A stretch of 64,000 nucleotides of DNA from an uncultured Lachnospiraceae bacterium (GCA_910580015.1 CAJTVT010000009.1:1-64000); one strand, 5' to 3'; shown: positions 25,614 to 34,358, numbered from the stretch's first letter. A program made the numbers and translations. Notes: generated from the sequence alone by a model not told the origin.

Positions 25614-25685
25614 CATATAGGGTCACGATTCTGTGTATCATCTGTTTGCAGAAACATGATATACAAAGAATCGTGACCCTATATG
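25614..25685. terminator. Near-perfect 72-bp palindrome between convergent genes
   Basis: CATATAGGGTCACGATTCT and its exact reverse complement form the outer 19 bp of the stem, which continues imperfectly (GTGTATCAT / ATGATATACA) to a small loop. It lies 7 bases after the anti-sigma stop and before the end of the convergent coiled-coil gene, so it is probably a bidirectional terminator, although it lacks T-tracts. Confidence 0.6.
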
Positions 25686-25702
25686 GCATTCTTATGTAAA
25701 AA

Positions 25703-25770
25703 GGCTGAAAATGTGAGGAGCGAATGATCGTATCAAATGATTTTCTCCTGACAAAAAGTAATTTTCAGCC
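25703..25770. repeat. Inverted repeat GGCTGAAAAT...ATTTTCAGCC
   Basis: Exact 10-base arms 48 bases apart, just past the 3' end of the minus-strand coiled-coil gene, with a further GGAG...CTCC pairing inside. It may terminate that gene's transcript or be a separate small element. Confidence 0.45.
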
Positions 25771-25774
25771 CCCT

Positions 25775-26224
25775 CTACGACAATTTTTTTTGGATGCTTG
25801 CCAGTTTATTTCCAAGTTCCTCCAACCGGAATTTCAGGCCAGACACTTGTATGTTATGTAAAACGGTTTTGTTCTGTTCCAACACTTCTGGATCAAGGGG
25901 GCAGACAAGCTCCATGTGTGGTTTGGATTTTAAATCTGAGTGATCCTCATAAATTAAATCTGACGTGATGTTTCGAAGCCTTACCTCTGTGACCTGACGT
26001 TTGAGTTCCGCCACATCAGTACGAAAATCTGTGATATCCGTTTTTAGATGTTCCGTGCTGGTGTTCAAATCCGAGAGATCCGTCTTAAGTGTTGTCATTT
26101 CACTTTCTAAATTTCTGATATTCTCTTTTAATTCAGCGATGCCATCCAGGATGGGTTGAGATTCCATTTCTAATTTTTGATCCATCAGTTTGGATATGGT
26201 TAGCAATAATCCATTGTCTGTCAT
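25775..26224 (-). CDS. Small coiled-coil protein of unknown function
   Basis: A 149-residue soluble protein. Residues about 22-82 form a heptad-repeat coiled coil in which seven-residue units recur (ELKENIRNLESEM; TTLKTDLSDLNTSTEHLKTD; FRTDVAELKRQV). The C-terminal 60 residues are mixed, with another short helix. AAGGAG lies at good spacing before the ATG on the minus strand. No family or motif that gives a function was recognised; such proteins are scattered in Lachnospiraceae. Confidence 0.65.
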   Translation of the reverse strand: MTDNGLLLTISKLMDQKLEMESQPILDGIAELKENIRNLESEMTTLKTDLSDLNTSTEHLKTDITDFRTDVAELKRQVTEVRLRNITSDLIYEDHSDLKSKPHMELVCPLDPEVLEQNKTVLHNIQVSGLKFRLEELGNKLASIQKKLS

Positions 26225-26371
26225 GATATCACACTCCTTAATACAAACAGTATAGCATAGTGAATGTGTAAAGTATAGGGACCCCTCAAAGATAATTTTT
26301 AATCTTGATCCGTTTTTTGAAACAAAATAGAGTTCTCGTTCGTTATATTATATGAGAACGGTTCTTGATGC
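26225..26371. other. Intergenic DNA upstream of the coiled-coil gene
   Basis: Holds the minus-strand control region of the coiled-coil gene. No strong promoter boxes could be assigned. The block from here to 26682 contains no gene, only the MITE-like copy and repeat copy C. Confidence 0.4.
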
Positions 26372-26537
26372 CTAGTGTAGTGACCACCTGACAATCAGAC
26401 CAATTACTTGCCTGAATTTCCATCTACTGCGTTAGATTTTCTAGTCGTAGCCACCGCTACGCCGTCAAAAATCTGCCTTGCAGAATGAAAATTCATTCTG
26501 CGTAATTAGTCTAAATGTTAGGCGGTCAATACACTAG
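26372..26537 (-). mobile_element. MITE-like element, copy 2 (inverted)
   Basis: A 166-bp element with ends CTAGTGTAGTGACC and GGTCAATACACTAG. It is the reverse complement of 745-914, with two substitutions over the core and different outermost bases (CTAG instead of CACCAG). It shares the imperfect 50-bp terminal inverted repeats and the inner palindromes and has no coding capacity. Confidence 0.7.
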
Positions 26538-26630
26538 ATCAGTAATCATACCATAAGATTGCAAAAATGTAAGAAACCTTTCGGTTGATTGCAAGAATAA
26601 TGAAAGGCTACCGTGCTAACATAGATAGAA

Positions 26631-26664
26631 AAGAGAGAGCACAAAGAGAAACCAAGAGTACATA
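26631..26664 (+). repeat. Dispersed upstream repeat, copy C (partial)
   Basis: Only the right part of the family is clear: GAGCACAAAGAGAAACC followed by AAGAGTACATA, ending 19 bases before the DedA start codon. Confidence 0.5.
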
Positions 26665-26682
26665 GAAGAATGGAGGTATACG

Positions 26683-27192
26683 ATGAGTATTGAGATGATA
26701 ACAGGATATTTTGAGAATTATGGAGCCATTGCTATTTTTGTCATTGTATTGTTAGAATATTTGAATCTGCCAGGGTTTCCAGCAGGCGTGATTATGCCTC
26801 TGGCTGGGATTTGGGCGGCAAATGGGAAATTAAGCTTCTTTATGACAATGGTGATATCAGTAGCGGCAGGATTGGTGGGAAGCTGGATTTTGTATTTCTT
26901 TGGACGGTTTGGTGGAGATGCATTTTTAAAAGCTTATGTGAAAAGATTCCCCAAACAAAAACCAGCGATAGACCGAAATTTTGAGATGATACAGCAAAAG
27001 GGGGCTGTGGGAATTTTTATCAGCAAACTAATTCCGATGGTACGGACCTTAATTTCTATTCCAGCGGGGGCGCTGCATATTGATTTTATGAAATATACAA
27101 TCAGTTCCACATTGGGGATCTTTATCTGGAATTTTTTCTTTGTGGGGGCTGGATATATATTTGGAGACAAGGTACTTGAGTTGTTGGCATAA
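26683..27192 (+). CDS. DedA-family membrane protein
   Basis: A 169-residue integral membrane protein of the DedA/VTT family with four to five hydrophobic segments. The conserved stretch FISKLIPMVRTLISIPAGALHIDF (about 113-136) carries the family Arg, and GRFGGDAFLKAY comes before it. Recent work on the family points to flippase activity for polyprenyl phosphate or phospholipids. TGGAGG precedes the ATG. It is slightly shorter than typical members. The next gene, a glycosyltransferase, starts 21 bases on, so the pair may serve envelope lipid or glycolipid synthesis. Confidence 0.88.
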   Translation: MSIEMITGYFENYGAIAIFVIVLLEYLNLPGFPAGVIMPLAGIWAANGKLSFFMTMVISVAAGLVGSWILYFFGRFGGDAFLKAYVKRFPKQKPAIDRNFEMIQQKGAVGIFISKLIPMVRTLISIPAGALHIDFMKYTISSTLGIFIWNFFFVGAGYIFGDKVLELLA

Positions 27193-27213
27193 GATTGGAT
27201 AGGAGTGAGTGAT

Positions 27214-28482
27214 ATGAGAATTGCAATGATGACAAATAATTATAAACCAGTGGTGGGCGGTGTGCCCATCGCTATTGAACGGCTGGCCCAGGGATTACGG
27301 GAAAGAGGGCACATCGTATACATATTTGCACCAGAGTATGACGGTTATGGTGAGGAAGAGGAATTTGTGATACGATATCGTGCATTTCACAAGAAAGCAG
27401 GAGGATATGTGCCTCTGATGAAGCCAATAGATTTGGAGATGGAGCGGAAATTTCGGGAGTTGGAATTTGATTTGATTCATGTGCATCACCCCATACTGAT
27501 CGGGCAACGGGCTCAATATCTTGGAAAAAAATATAATGTTCCAGTAGTATTTACATATCACACCCAATATGAACAATATCTGCATTATTGGAAACCTTAC
27601 CGCTGGCTAAAGGAACGGGATGGTGGGGTGGAACAGCGAACAGTGGATTTCATTGAAAAACAGCTTGTATTGGGAGTCATTCGAAAGTTTACAGAAGGGT
27701 GCAGTTTGGTTGTGACTCCCTCCAGCCAGATTCAGAAGCTTTTGGAGGAACGAGAATGGGAGGTGGACACAACGGTGCTTCCAACTGGATTGCCAGATTT
27801 CATATATTCCCAATATTCGGATCAACAGTCAGAACAGGATTGTAACAGAGAACGAATCCGCAAAACTTATGGGAATGGTAAATCACATCTTCTGTGTACC
27901 GCGGCACGGCTTTCAGAAGAAAAAAATCTAAAATTTCTCCTTCGCGCCCTTGCAAAACTGCGGATAAAGATGGGAGATGATATTCAGCTTATGATCATTG
28001 GGGATGGGCCTCAGCGCATTGCGTTGGAGGAATATTCTAAAGAGTTGGGAATTTGTGATATGGTGACGTTCCTTGGTACAATTCCCAACGAAGAAGTTCC
28101 AGCCTATCACCATGCCAGCGATTTGTTCTTGTTTGCGTCCAAGTCAGAAACCCAAGGGATTGTGTTGCTGGAGGCCATGGCAGCGGAAAGTCCAGTGGTT
28201 GCAGTGGGGGCCGACGGGGTCGACGATGTGGTATATAGTGGACAAAATGGATATCTTACCACAGAATCTGAGGAAGAATTTGCCAATAGAGCAGAACAGA
28301 TATTGACAGATTCGAAGCTTCACCGTCAATTAGCGCAGGGAGCTTATGAGACAGCAAGACGGTATAAAAATGAAGTGATTGCCTGGAGGGCAGAATGTAA
28401 TTATGAACAGGTGGTTTTGGAACACCGAAATGTGAAAAAGGGCCGTGTATTCCTTCGCAGATCATTTGCAGGGAAATGGTGA
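27214..28482 (+). CDS. GT4-family glycosyltransferase
   Basis: A 422-residue GT-B enzyme. The N-terminal half opens with MTNNYKPVVGGVPIAIERLA, typical of enzymes that glucosylate or mannosylate lipids such as diacylglycerol or phosphatidylinositol. The donor site lies in the C-terminal half (AARLSEEKNLKFLLRAL near 232; FASKSETQGIVLLEAMA near 307, with the EX7E motif). An in-frame GTG at 27205 also exists, but AGGAG at 27201-27205 is spaced for the ATG at 27214. It is probably cotranscribed with DedA. A likely role is membrane glycolipid synthesis; the acceptor is not known. Confidence 0.87.
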   Translation: MRIAMMTNNYKPVVGGVPIAIERLAQGLRERGHIVYIFAPEYDGYGEEEEFVIRYRAFHKKAGGYVPLMKPIDLEMERKFRELEFDLIHVHHPILIGQRAQYLGKKYNVPVVFTYHTQYEQYLHYWKPYRWLKERDGGVEQRTVDFIEKQLVLGVIRKFTEGCSLVVTPSSQIQKLLEEREWEVDTTVLPTGLPDFIYSQYSDQQSEQDCNRERIRKTYGNGKSHLLCTAARLSEEKNLKFLLRALAKLRIKMGDDIQLMIIGDGPQRIALEEYSKELGICDMVTFLGTIPNEEVPAYHHASDLFLFASKSETQGIVLLEAMAAESPVVAVGADGVDDVVYSGQNGYLTTESEEEFANRAEQILTDSKLHRQLAQGAYETARRYKNEVIAWRAECNYEQVVLEHRNVKKGRVFLRRSFAGKW

Positions 28483-28535
28483 CAAAGGATTGTTGTATTT
28501 AAAATGACCAGAAAGAACACACGAAATCCTGTCAG

Positions 28536-29903
28536 TCAAAGACGCAGGATTTGCTGGCGGAAGTCATTTTTTAAGCTGACATCCCCCTTGGAAGCGAGCG
28601 CGACACGGTACAGATCAGTAGCCCGTAGATCCCATGCAAAAAGTTTCTGCTGTTCTTTGGATAGAATTTGAGAAATATTTGCAGGACGTGTGACAATGGG
28701 CAGATTGCTATGTTTTTTTAGGGCAGCAAGCAACGGCGCCGCAGACGCTTGAAATCCCAAGACACGAAGATACGAGGGAAGTTGGAACTTCTGGTAATCC
28801 TCTTTTGCAATGTGCAGAAGGATGTGCGTAAACAGACGACTAAGTCGCGTATATGTGATGTTTTTTGTCTTCATATACTGACAGAATTCGTTCCAGGTGG
28901 TGAATTGTTCTCGTTCTTTTAAAAGACGGTGCGCAAGGTCTTTTGAGCTGTCGCCCCAAGCGGCAAGCTGCGCTGGATCCTCTGTGGTCAGTTCATAATG
29001 AAGAAGAGTGGAAAAGTCGTCTTCATATAGGAAAGGATGGGAATAATTCAGCAAAATTTCACATGCTTCCTTCGGCATGGAAGATTCTAAGGCAGTCCGC
29101 AGAGTGTTTTGACAGTTGAAATCATGCTCGTTTGATAGGTTTTGTCTTATCAGGTTTCGAATTGCAAAGGCAGAACAGAATTTTTTTCCAATTTCTGCGT
29201 CATGGTATGCGCTACCAGTGCGTAAAATAGGGACTGGAATGATTTTGGAAGAGAGTTCTGCCAGTGATTTCAGATATTCTATGGCCAGGATATTATTGGG
29301 GGCAGACAAAATAGCAGATAAATTTTGTCCTGATTCCATGGCCAGGATATTATTGGGGGCAGACAGAATTTCAGATAAATCTTGCCCTGATTCCATGCAA
29401 ACAGTTGAGAAATTCTCAGAAGAAACCGTAGTAGACCATTCTGATTCAAAACAATAGTCAAGCAGCGCTTTGGTGCGGGCAGCAGGAAAGGAGCACCCAC
29501 ACTTTAGCGCTTTTTGAAGAGAGTTCCGGTAAGAGGAAGGCTGTTCTCTTAAAATTGTGGCAATCTTTGACAGCAGGTGTATATCATCCATCTCCGCTCC
29601 AAAACCTAGATGGGTGACGATACCTGTGCTGTCCAACAAAGAGACGCCGCCTCTGGCAAAAAGTTCTGCACTTGCAGTGGCAAAGAGTGTAGGAAGTTCC
29701 AGTACAAGGTCCGCGCCACAGCGCAGAGCCATTTTTGCACGACTGTATTTTTCCATAAGGGCAGGTGCGCCACGCTGGACAAAATTTCCGCTCATAGCGA
29801 TCACAGTGTAATCTGCATGGCAGATTTCTTTTAAAGTTCTTATCTGATAAGCGTGACCCTGATGAAAAGGGTTGTATTCCGCAATGATTCCCACAACATT
29901 CAT
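28536..29903 (-). CDS. tmcAL: tRNA(Met) cytidine acetate ligase with internal duplication
   Basis: A 455-residue YlbM/TmcAL-family nucleotidyltransferase that activates acetate with ATP and acetylates the wobble cytidine of elongator tRNA-Met. The HxGH-type motif is near the start (IIAEYNPFHQGHAYQI). Around residues 185-225 the conserved SAPNNILAIEYLKSL motif is preceded by an extra, almost identical 19-residue unit (ESGQNLSAILSAPNNILAM type), encoded by a 57-bp direct repeat at about 29279-29396. The protein is somewhat longer than usual. It is divergent from ackA. Confidence 0.85.
   Translation of the reverse strand: MNVVGIIAEYNPFHQGHAYQIRTLKEICHADYTVIAMSGNFVQRGAPALMEKYSRAKMALRCGADLVLELPTLFATASAELFARGGVSLLDSTGIVTHLGFGAEMDDIHLLSKIATILREQPSSYRNSLQKALKCGCSFPAARTKALLDYCFESEWSTTVSSENFSTVCMESGQDLSEILSAPNNILAMESGQNLSAILSAPNNILAIEYLKSLAELSSKIIPVPILRTGSAYHDAEIGKKFCSAFAIRNLIRQNLSNEHDFNCQNTLRTALESSMPKEACEILLNYSHPFLYEDDFSTLLHYELTTEDPAQLAAWGDSSKDLAHRLLKEREQFTTWNEFCQYMKTKNITYTRLSRLFTHILLHIAKEDYQKFQLPSYLRVLGFQASAAPLLAALKKHSNLPIVTRPANISQILSKEQQKLFAWDLRATDLYRVALASKGDVSLKNDFRQQILRL
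29279..29396. repeat. 57-bp in-frame tandem duplication inside tmcAL
   Basis: ATGGCCAGGATATTATTGGG starts both units, 57 bases apart, each ending in CCTGATTCC; they differ at only a few positions. The unit length is a multiple of three, so the reading frame is kept. Confidence 0.85.
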
Positions 29904-29916
29904 AGACGCGTCTGCC

Positions 29917-29967
29917 TCCTGACAAAAATCTTCTCATAAAATCGGGTGCAAAGAGACCCAAGAGAAC
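29917..29967 (+). repeat. Dispersed upstream repeat, copy D
   Basis: CTGACAAAAATCTTCTC, AAAATCGGGTGCAAAGAG and CCCAAGAGAAC match the family. It lies in the tmcAL-ackA divergent region, about 100 bases upstream of the ackA promoter. Confidence 0.55.
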
Positions 29968-30063
29968 TTTTTTATTTTTGGATTATATCATTTCAAAATC
30001 ATGACTGCAACTGCCATTGCATTTGAGTCGTTGCCGTTTCCCTTGGTTTCTGCAAAAATTCCC

Positions 30064-30092
30064 TTGTATACCCAAAAAAATTAGTTTATAAT
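30064..30092 (+). promoter_or_regulatory. SigA promoter of ackA
   Basis: TTGTAT at 30064-30069 and a perfect TATAAT at 30087-30092 with a 17-base spacer. An in-frame ATG at 30091 lies inside this -10 box and so cannot be the start codon. The leader is about 95 bases. Confidence 0.8.
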
Positions 30093-30192
30093 GGATAAAA
30101 AGCTTGAAAATCCGGCGAGGGCAGATTGGGAAGATTACTCCGACAGACAACATTTTCCAATTCGTTCAAAGGGTTCAGGAAAGGAGATAAAA

Positions 30193-31386
30193 ATGAATAT
30201 ATTAGTAATCAACTGCGGAAGCTCATCCCTGAAATATCAGGTGATTGATTCCGGTACGGAGGCAGTGCTTGCGAAAGGATTGTGTGAGAGAATTGGTCTG
30301 GATGGCAGGCTGGTATATCAGAAGGCAGGTGGAGAAAAGGAAATCACAGATGCGGACATGCCAACCCATAAGCAGGCAATCCAGATGGTGTTGGATGCTT
30401 TGGTAAATCCCAAGACCGGCGCGTTGAAAAGCTTAGAGGAGATTGGGGCAGTCGGCCACAGAGTGGTCCATGGTGGTGAAAAATTTGCATCTTCTACTAT
30501 TTTGAATGAGGAAGTGTTAAAGGCCATTGAGGAATGCAACGATCTGGCACCTTTGCATAATCCGGCGAACTTGATTGGAATCCGTGCATGTCAGGAGTTG
30601 ATGCCGAATGTACCTATGGTGGGTGTGTTTGATACAGCCTTTCATCAGACCATGCCAGAGCACGCTTATCTGTATGGCATTGATTATGATTACTATGAGA
30701 AATATAAGGTGAGAAGATATGGGTTCCACGGAACAAGCCACAGCTATGTTTCCAAACGTGCAGCAGAGATCTTGCACAAACCTTACGAAGAACTTAGAAC
30801 AATTGTTTGTCATCTGGGAAATGGGGCCTCCATCTGTGCGGTGAAAAATGGAAAATCCATTGACACCTCCATGGGGTTGACGCCATTGGAAGGTCTGATT
30901 ATGGGAACACGTTCTGGCGATATTGATCCAGGGGCTATGGAGTATCTTGCCAAGAAGGAACAACTAGATCTGGAGGGCGTGATGGAAATTTTAAATAAGA
31001 AATCTGGGGTACAGGGCTTATCTCATATTTCCAGCGATTTCCGTGATCTGGAAGCGGCAGCGGAGAAAAATGATCATGCAGGAATCCGTGCACTTGACAC
31101 ATTTATTTATCGGGCTGCAAAATATGTGGGCGCATACACAGCAGCAATGAACGGCGTGGATGTGATCTGCTTTACCGCAGGAGTGGGAGAGAATGGACCC
31201 AATACCAGAAAGGGAATCTGTAACTATCTGGGCTATCTTGGTGTGGAGTTGGATGACAAGGCCAACGAGGTACATGGTGAGGAGACCATTATCTCTACCC
31301 CAGATTCCAAAGTGACGGTTCTTTGTCTGCCCACCAATGAGGAACTTGCCATTGCAAGAGAGACCGAGGCTCTCATTTTCAAATAA
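30193..31386 (+). CDS. ackA: Acetate kinase
   Basis: A 397-residue enzyme that interconverts acetyl phosphate and ADP with acetate and ATP, the last step of acetate fermentation. The ASKHA-fold motifs are clear: MNILVINCGSSSLKYQ at the N-terminus, YGFHGTSHSYVSKRA near 175-190, VCHLGNGASICAV near 203-215 and FTAGVGENGP near 320. The chosen ATG has AAAGGAGATAAAA directly upstream, and the promoter position excludes the earlier ATG. The usual partner pta is not adjacent. yceD and rpmF follow. Confidence 0.97.
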   Translation: MNILVINCGSSSLKYQVIDSGTEAVLAKGLCERIGLDGRLVYQKAGGEKEITDADMPTHKQAIQMVLDALVNPKTGALKSLEEIGAVGHRVVHGGEKFASSTILNEEVLKAIEECNDLAPLHNPANLIGIRACQELMPNVPMVGVFDTAFHQTMPEHAYLYGIDYDYYEKYKVRRYGFHGTSHSYVSKRAAEILHKPYEELRTIVCHLGNGASICAVKNGKSIDTSMGLTPLEGLIMGTRSGDIDPGAMEYLAKKEQLDLEGVMEILNKKSGVQGLSHISSDFRDLEAAAEKNDHAGIRALDTFIYRAAKYVGAYTAAMNGVDVICFTAGVGENGPNTRKGICNYLGYLGVELDDKANEVHGEETIISTPDSKVTVLCLPTNEELAIARETEALIFK

Positions 31387-31449
31387 TTTCAGTATTGACA
31401 AACAGTAGATTGCTATGTATAATATATCGAGTGTGGATAGGAGACTGCC

Positions 31450-31971
31450 ATGAGAGTAGAATTAGCGGACATGATCTCTTCTGAGAATAAGGAAATGTCC
31501 AAGCAGGTAGAAGTGGAACTAGTGTCCTTTGATTCCAAATTAGGACGGTTTCCCATTGTAAAGAAAGTGCCCTTTGAACTGAAGTTCACGAATGAGAGCA
31601 ATAAGCGGCTGCTTATTCAAGGTGAAACGGAGGTTACAATTGCAATTCCATGTGATCGCTGTCTGGAAGTTGTGGAGAGTCTGTTTCCAATCAAAATTGA
31701 CAAGGAAATAGACCTTACCGATGGAGATCAGGAGAAGGGCATGGATGGATTGAACTATATGGTAGGTACAAATCTGGATGTAGATCAACTTATTTTTGGA
31801 GAAATTTTGGTGAGTTGGCCCATGAAGGTTCTGTGCAGAGAGGATTGCAAAGGCATCTGTAAGAAGTGCGGCACCAATCTGAATATGGCAGAATGTCAGT
31901 GCCAGAAAACAGAGCCGGATCCAAGAATGGCGGCAATCCAGGATATTTTTAACAAATTTAAGGAGGTGTGA
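31450..31971 (+). CDS. YceD/DUF177-family protein
   Basis: A 173-residue protein of the DUF177 family, whose gene is coupled to rpmF in most bacteria and which has been linked to 23S rRNA accumulation and ribosome assembly. Visible features are the CDRCLEVV motif near 72 and a C-terminal zinc-type cluster (CREDCKGICKKCGTNL, about 131-146). Its stop overlaps the ribosome site of rpmF. It is probably cotranscribed with ackA. Confidence 0.9.
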   Translation: MRVELADMISSENKEMSKQVEVELVSFDSKLGRFPIVKKVPFELKFTNESNKRLLIQGETEVTIAIPCDRCLEVVESLFPIKIDKEIDLTDGDQEKGMDGLNYMVGTNLDVDQLIFGEILVSWPMKVLCREDCKGICKKCGTNLNMAECQCQKTEPDPRMAAIQDIFNKFKEV

Positions 31972-31973
31972 CC

Positions 31974-32153
31974 ATGTCAATATGTCCAAAAAATAAATCT
32001 TCCAAGGCAAGAAGAGACAAGAGAAGGGCAAACTGGAAAATGAGTGCCCCAGCTTTGGTGAAATGCAGTAAGTGTGGAGAACTGATGAGACCTCACAGAG
32101 TCTGCAAGAACTGTGGAAGTTACAACAAAAAAGAGATTATCCCCCAGGATTAA
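31974..32153 (+). CDS. rpmF: 50S ribosomal protein L32
   Basis: A 59-residue ribosomal protein with the N-terminal basic helix (PKNKSSKARRDKRRANWKM) and a four-cysteine zinc ribbon (CSKCGELMRPHRVCKNCG), so it is the zinc-binding (C+) form. AGGAGG at 31961-31966 serves the ATG at 31974 rather than an in-frame GTG six bases earlier. A terminator follows. Confidence 0.96.
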   Translation: MSICPKNKSSKARRDKRRANWKMSAPALVKCSKCGELMRPHRVCKNCGSYNKKEIIPQD

Positions 32154-32159
32154 TTACAG

Positions 32160-32193
32160 GTGCCTCCCCATGATTGGGGAGGCTTTTCAGATT
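32160..32193 (+). terminator. Rho-independent terminator after rpmF
   Basis: GCCTCCCCA-TGAT-TGGGGAGGC forms a perfect 9-bp stem followed by TTTTC. Confidence 0.85.
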
Positions 32194-32234
32194 ATACTAT
32201 ATAAATGAAAATCTAAATGAAAGAGGAATCAAAG

Positions 32235-32873
32235 ATGGGTGTATTTGACTATGATGGCGGCATTATGCGAAGCCTTTGTAAATTTTCAGACTGTATTTTT
32301 CTAAGTTTGATGTTTGTGGTATGCTGTATTCCTGTCGTAACCATCGGGACAGCAGCGACGGCGATGTATTACACAGCACACAAGGTTTTAAGACAAGATA
32401 GAGGTTATATTTTTCGAGATTACATAGAGTCATTTCAAGCGAATTTTAAGCAGACCACTCCGATATGGTTGCTTACGCTAATTTTAGGAGGGATCCTTGG
32501 TATTGACTGGTATGTTATGGGTTTGTTTGGGTTTAAAGGAATAGGAACGAATATTCTGGGCCCTATATTTATTACAGGAACATTGCTTTTGAACACCTGG
32601 ATTTCTTATCTGTTTCCATATATGGCAAGATTTGAGAATACCACGCGTCAGTCTATGAAAAATGCAGCTTTGATGGCCTTGCGCCATCTTCCGACGACGA
32701 TTTTGATGATGATTGTAGAAGCAGTGGTGTTGGCGATACTCTGGTTTATGCCCTTGCTGCTTGCTATTCTTCCAGCTTTTTATGCCTGGATTCAGAGCTA
32801 TTTTCTGGAAAGAGTTTTTCGTAAATATATGAGCACAGAAGATTTGGAAAGAGAAGAGGAACTAGAACAGTGA
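32235..32873 (+). CDS. DUF624 (YesL-like) membrane protein
   Basis: A 212-residue integral membrane protein of the DUF624/YesL family. The family signature is the N-terminal FSDCIFLSLMFVVCCIPVVTIGTAATAMYY stretch (about 18-47), and there are about five hydrophobic segments. Members often sit next to ABC sugar transporters, but this one stands alone between rpmF and plsX. The frame opens at 32217, but AAGAGGA at 32221-32227 fits the ATG at 32235. The function is unknown. Confidence 0.82.
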   Translation: MGVFDYDGGIMRSLCKFSDCIFLSLMFVVCCIPVVTIGTAATAMYYTAHKVLRQDRGYIFRDYIESFQANFKQTTPIWLLTLILGGILGIDWYVMGLFGFKGIGTNILGPIFITGTLLLNTWISYLFPYMARFENTTRQSMKNAALMALRHLPTTILMMIVEAVVLAILWFMPLLLAILPAFYAWIQSYFLERVFRKYMSTEDLEREEELEQ

Positions 32874-32915
32874 CAAGAAAAAAGTCCAGATATTGTTTTT
32901 TCCGCAGATTTTGTG

Positions 32916-32944
32916 TTGATTTCTTTTATTAGTTATAGTATATT
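32916..32944 (+). promoter_or_regulatory. Promoter of the plsX-acpP cluster
   Basis: TTGATT at 32916-32921 and TATATT at 32939-32944 with a 17-base spacer, about 65 bases before plsX. No FapR-type operator was recognised. Confidence 0.55.
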
Positions 32945-33008
32945 CGTAGAGAGGCATTAGCAAATTAAGGAAAGCTTTTGTGTTTGCAGGCCATAAGGAG
33001 GAAACATC

Positions 33009-34031
33009 ATGCAGGAAATGGTAAAGGTAGCGGTAGATGCCATGGGAGGGGATTTTGCCCCAGCGGAGATGGTAAAAGGAGCGGTTGATGCTGCTATGCT
33101 GCGCAAGGATATTAAAATATATCTGATCGGCCAACAGGAACTTATCACAAAAGAGCTTGCAAAATATTCCGATCAGGGAACACAGATACAGGTGATTCAT
33201 GCCCCAGAGAAGATTGAGACGGCGGAACCTCCAGTAATGGCAATTCGCAAGAAGAAACAGTCCTCTATTGTGCTAGGGATGAATATGGTCAAGGAGAAGA
33301 AGGCGGATGCATTTGTATCAGCGGGGAGCTCCGGAGCAATCCTGGTGGGAGGACAAGTGATTGTCGGTAGGATCAAGGGCGTGGAGCGTCCTCCGTTGGC
33401 GCCGCTGATTCCAACTGCTCAGGGAGTGTCTCTTCTGATTGACTGCGGTGCAAATGTAGATGCCAGAGCTTCTCATTTGGTGCAATTTGCTAAAATGGGT
33501 TCCATCTATATGGAGAATGTATTGCAGGTGAAGAATCCCAGAGTCGCGATTGTCAATATCGGTGCAGAGGAAGAAAAGGGAAATGCCCTGGTGAAGGAGA
33601 CATTTCCACTGTTAAAGAATTACCCTGATATTAATTTTGTGGGAAGCATTGAAGCAAGGGATATCCCAAGCGGACAAGCAGATGTGATTGTCTGTGAGGC
33701 ATTTGTGGGAAATGTAATCCTTAAGCTGTATGAGGGCGTTGGCGCCACCTTCTTAAGTTTGGTAAAGCAGGGAATGATGGAGACGGTCCGAAGCAAGGCA
33801 GGAGCACTTCTGGTAAAGCCTGCATTGAAGAAGACGTTAAAAGCTTTTGATGCCAGCCAATACGGCGGAGCGCCTCTTCTTGGACTGAATGGTCTGGTGG
33901 TAAAGACCCATGGAAGTTCCAAAGCGAAGGAAGTAACGAATTCCATTATTCAGTGTGTTACTTTCAAAGAGCAGGAAATCAATGAAAAAATAAGAGCGAA
34001 TATTGGAATATCTCCCATAGATGGGGAGTAG
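33009..34031 (+). CDS. plsX: Phosphate acyltransferase PlsX
   Basis: A 340-residue enzyme that converts acyl-ACP to acyl phosphate for phospholipid synthesis. The start KVAVDAMGGDFAPAEMVKGAV is typical, followed by SAGSSGAILVGG near 100 and CEAFVGNVILKL near 233. AAGGAGG precedes the ATG. acpP follows after 12 bases, the standard Firmicutes order plsX-acpP-rnc-smc-ftsY. Confidence 0.95.
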   Translation: MQEMVKVAVDAMGGDFAPAEMVKGAVDAAMLRKDIKIYLIGQQELITKELAKYSDQGTQIQVIHAPEKIETAEPPVMAIRKKKQSSIVLGMNMVKEKKADAFVSAGSSGAILVGGQVIVGRIKGVERPPLAPLIPTAQGVSLLIDCGANVDARASHLVQFAKMGSIYMENVLQVKNPRVAIVNIGAEEEKGNALVKETFPLLKNYPDINFVGSIEARDIPSGQADVIVCEAFVGNVILKLYEGVGATFLSLVKQGMMETVRSKAGALLVKPALKKTLKAFDASQYGGAPLLGLNGLVVKTHGSSKAKEVTNSIIQCVTFKEQEINEKIRANIGISPIDGE

Positions 34032-34043
34032 AAAGGATCTAAT

Positions 34044-34274
34044 ATGGAATTTGAAAAACTGAAAAAAATTATTGCTGAAGTATTAAATGTTGATGTGGAA
34101 GAGATCACAATGGACACGACATTCGTAGATGATTTGGGAGCAGATTCACTCGATATTTTCCAGATTATTATGGGATTGGAAGAAGAATTTGACATTGAGA
34201 TTGCCAACGAAGAAGCTGAGAAGATTGTGACCGTAGGCGATGCAGTGGAACAGATCAAAGATGCGATGAATTAG
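34044..34274 (+). CDS. acpP: Acyl carrier protein
   Basis: A 76-residue acidic four-helix protein. The phosphopantetheine attachment serine is in DDLGADSLDIFQII near residue 36. It carries growing fatty acids for the type II synthase and donates acyl groups to PlsX. The RBS AAAGGA lies just before the ATG. A terminator-like hairpin follows before rnc. Confidence 0.95.
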   Translation: MEFEKLKKIIAEVLNVDVEEITMDTTFVDDLGADSLDIFQIIMGLEEEFDIEIANEEAEKIVTVGDAVEQIKDAMN

Positions 34275-34307
34275 TGAAAATCTTAATGGCAGAAATAAAA
34301 AGATAAG

Positions 34308-34358
34308 GGTGCCTGGAAGAAATCATTTCTTAGAGTTTCTTTCGGGCCACCCTTATTT
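34308..34358 (+). terminator. Hairpin terminator after acpP
   Basis: AAGGGTG and CACCCTTATTTG form a stem around a long, partly self-complementary loop. The T-tract is short. Confidence 0.5.

Noticed and set aside
30091..30192. Upstream in-frame ATG that would lengthen acetate kinase by 34 residues
   Set aside because: The ATG lies inside the TATAAT -10 box of the promoter and has no ribosome site; the extra residues are unlike the family.
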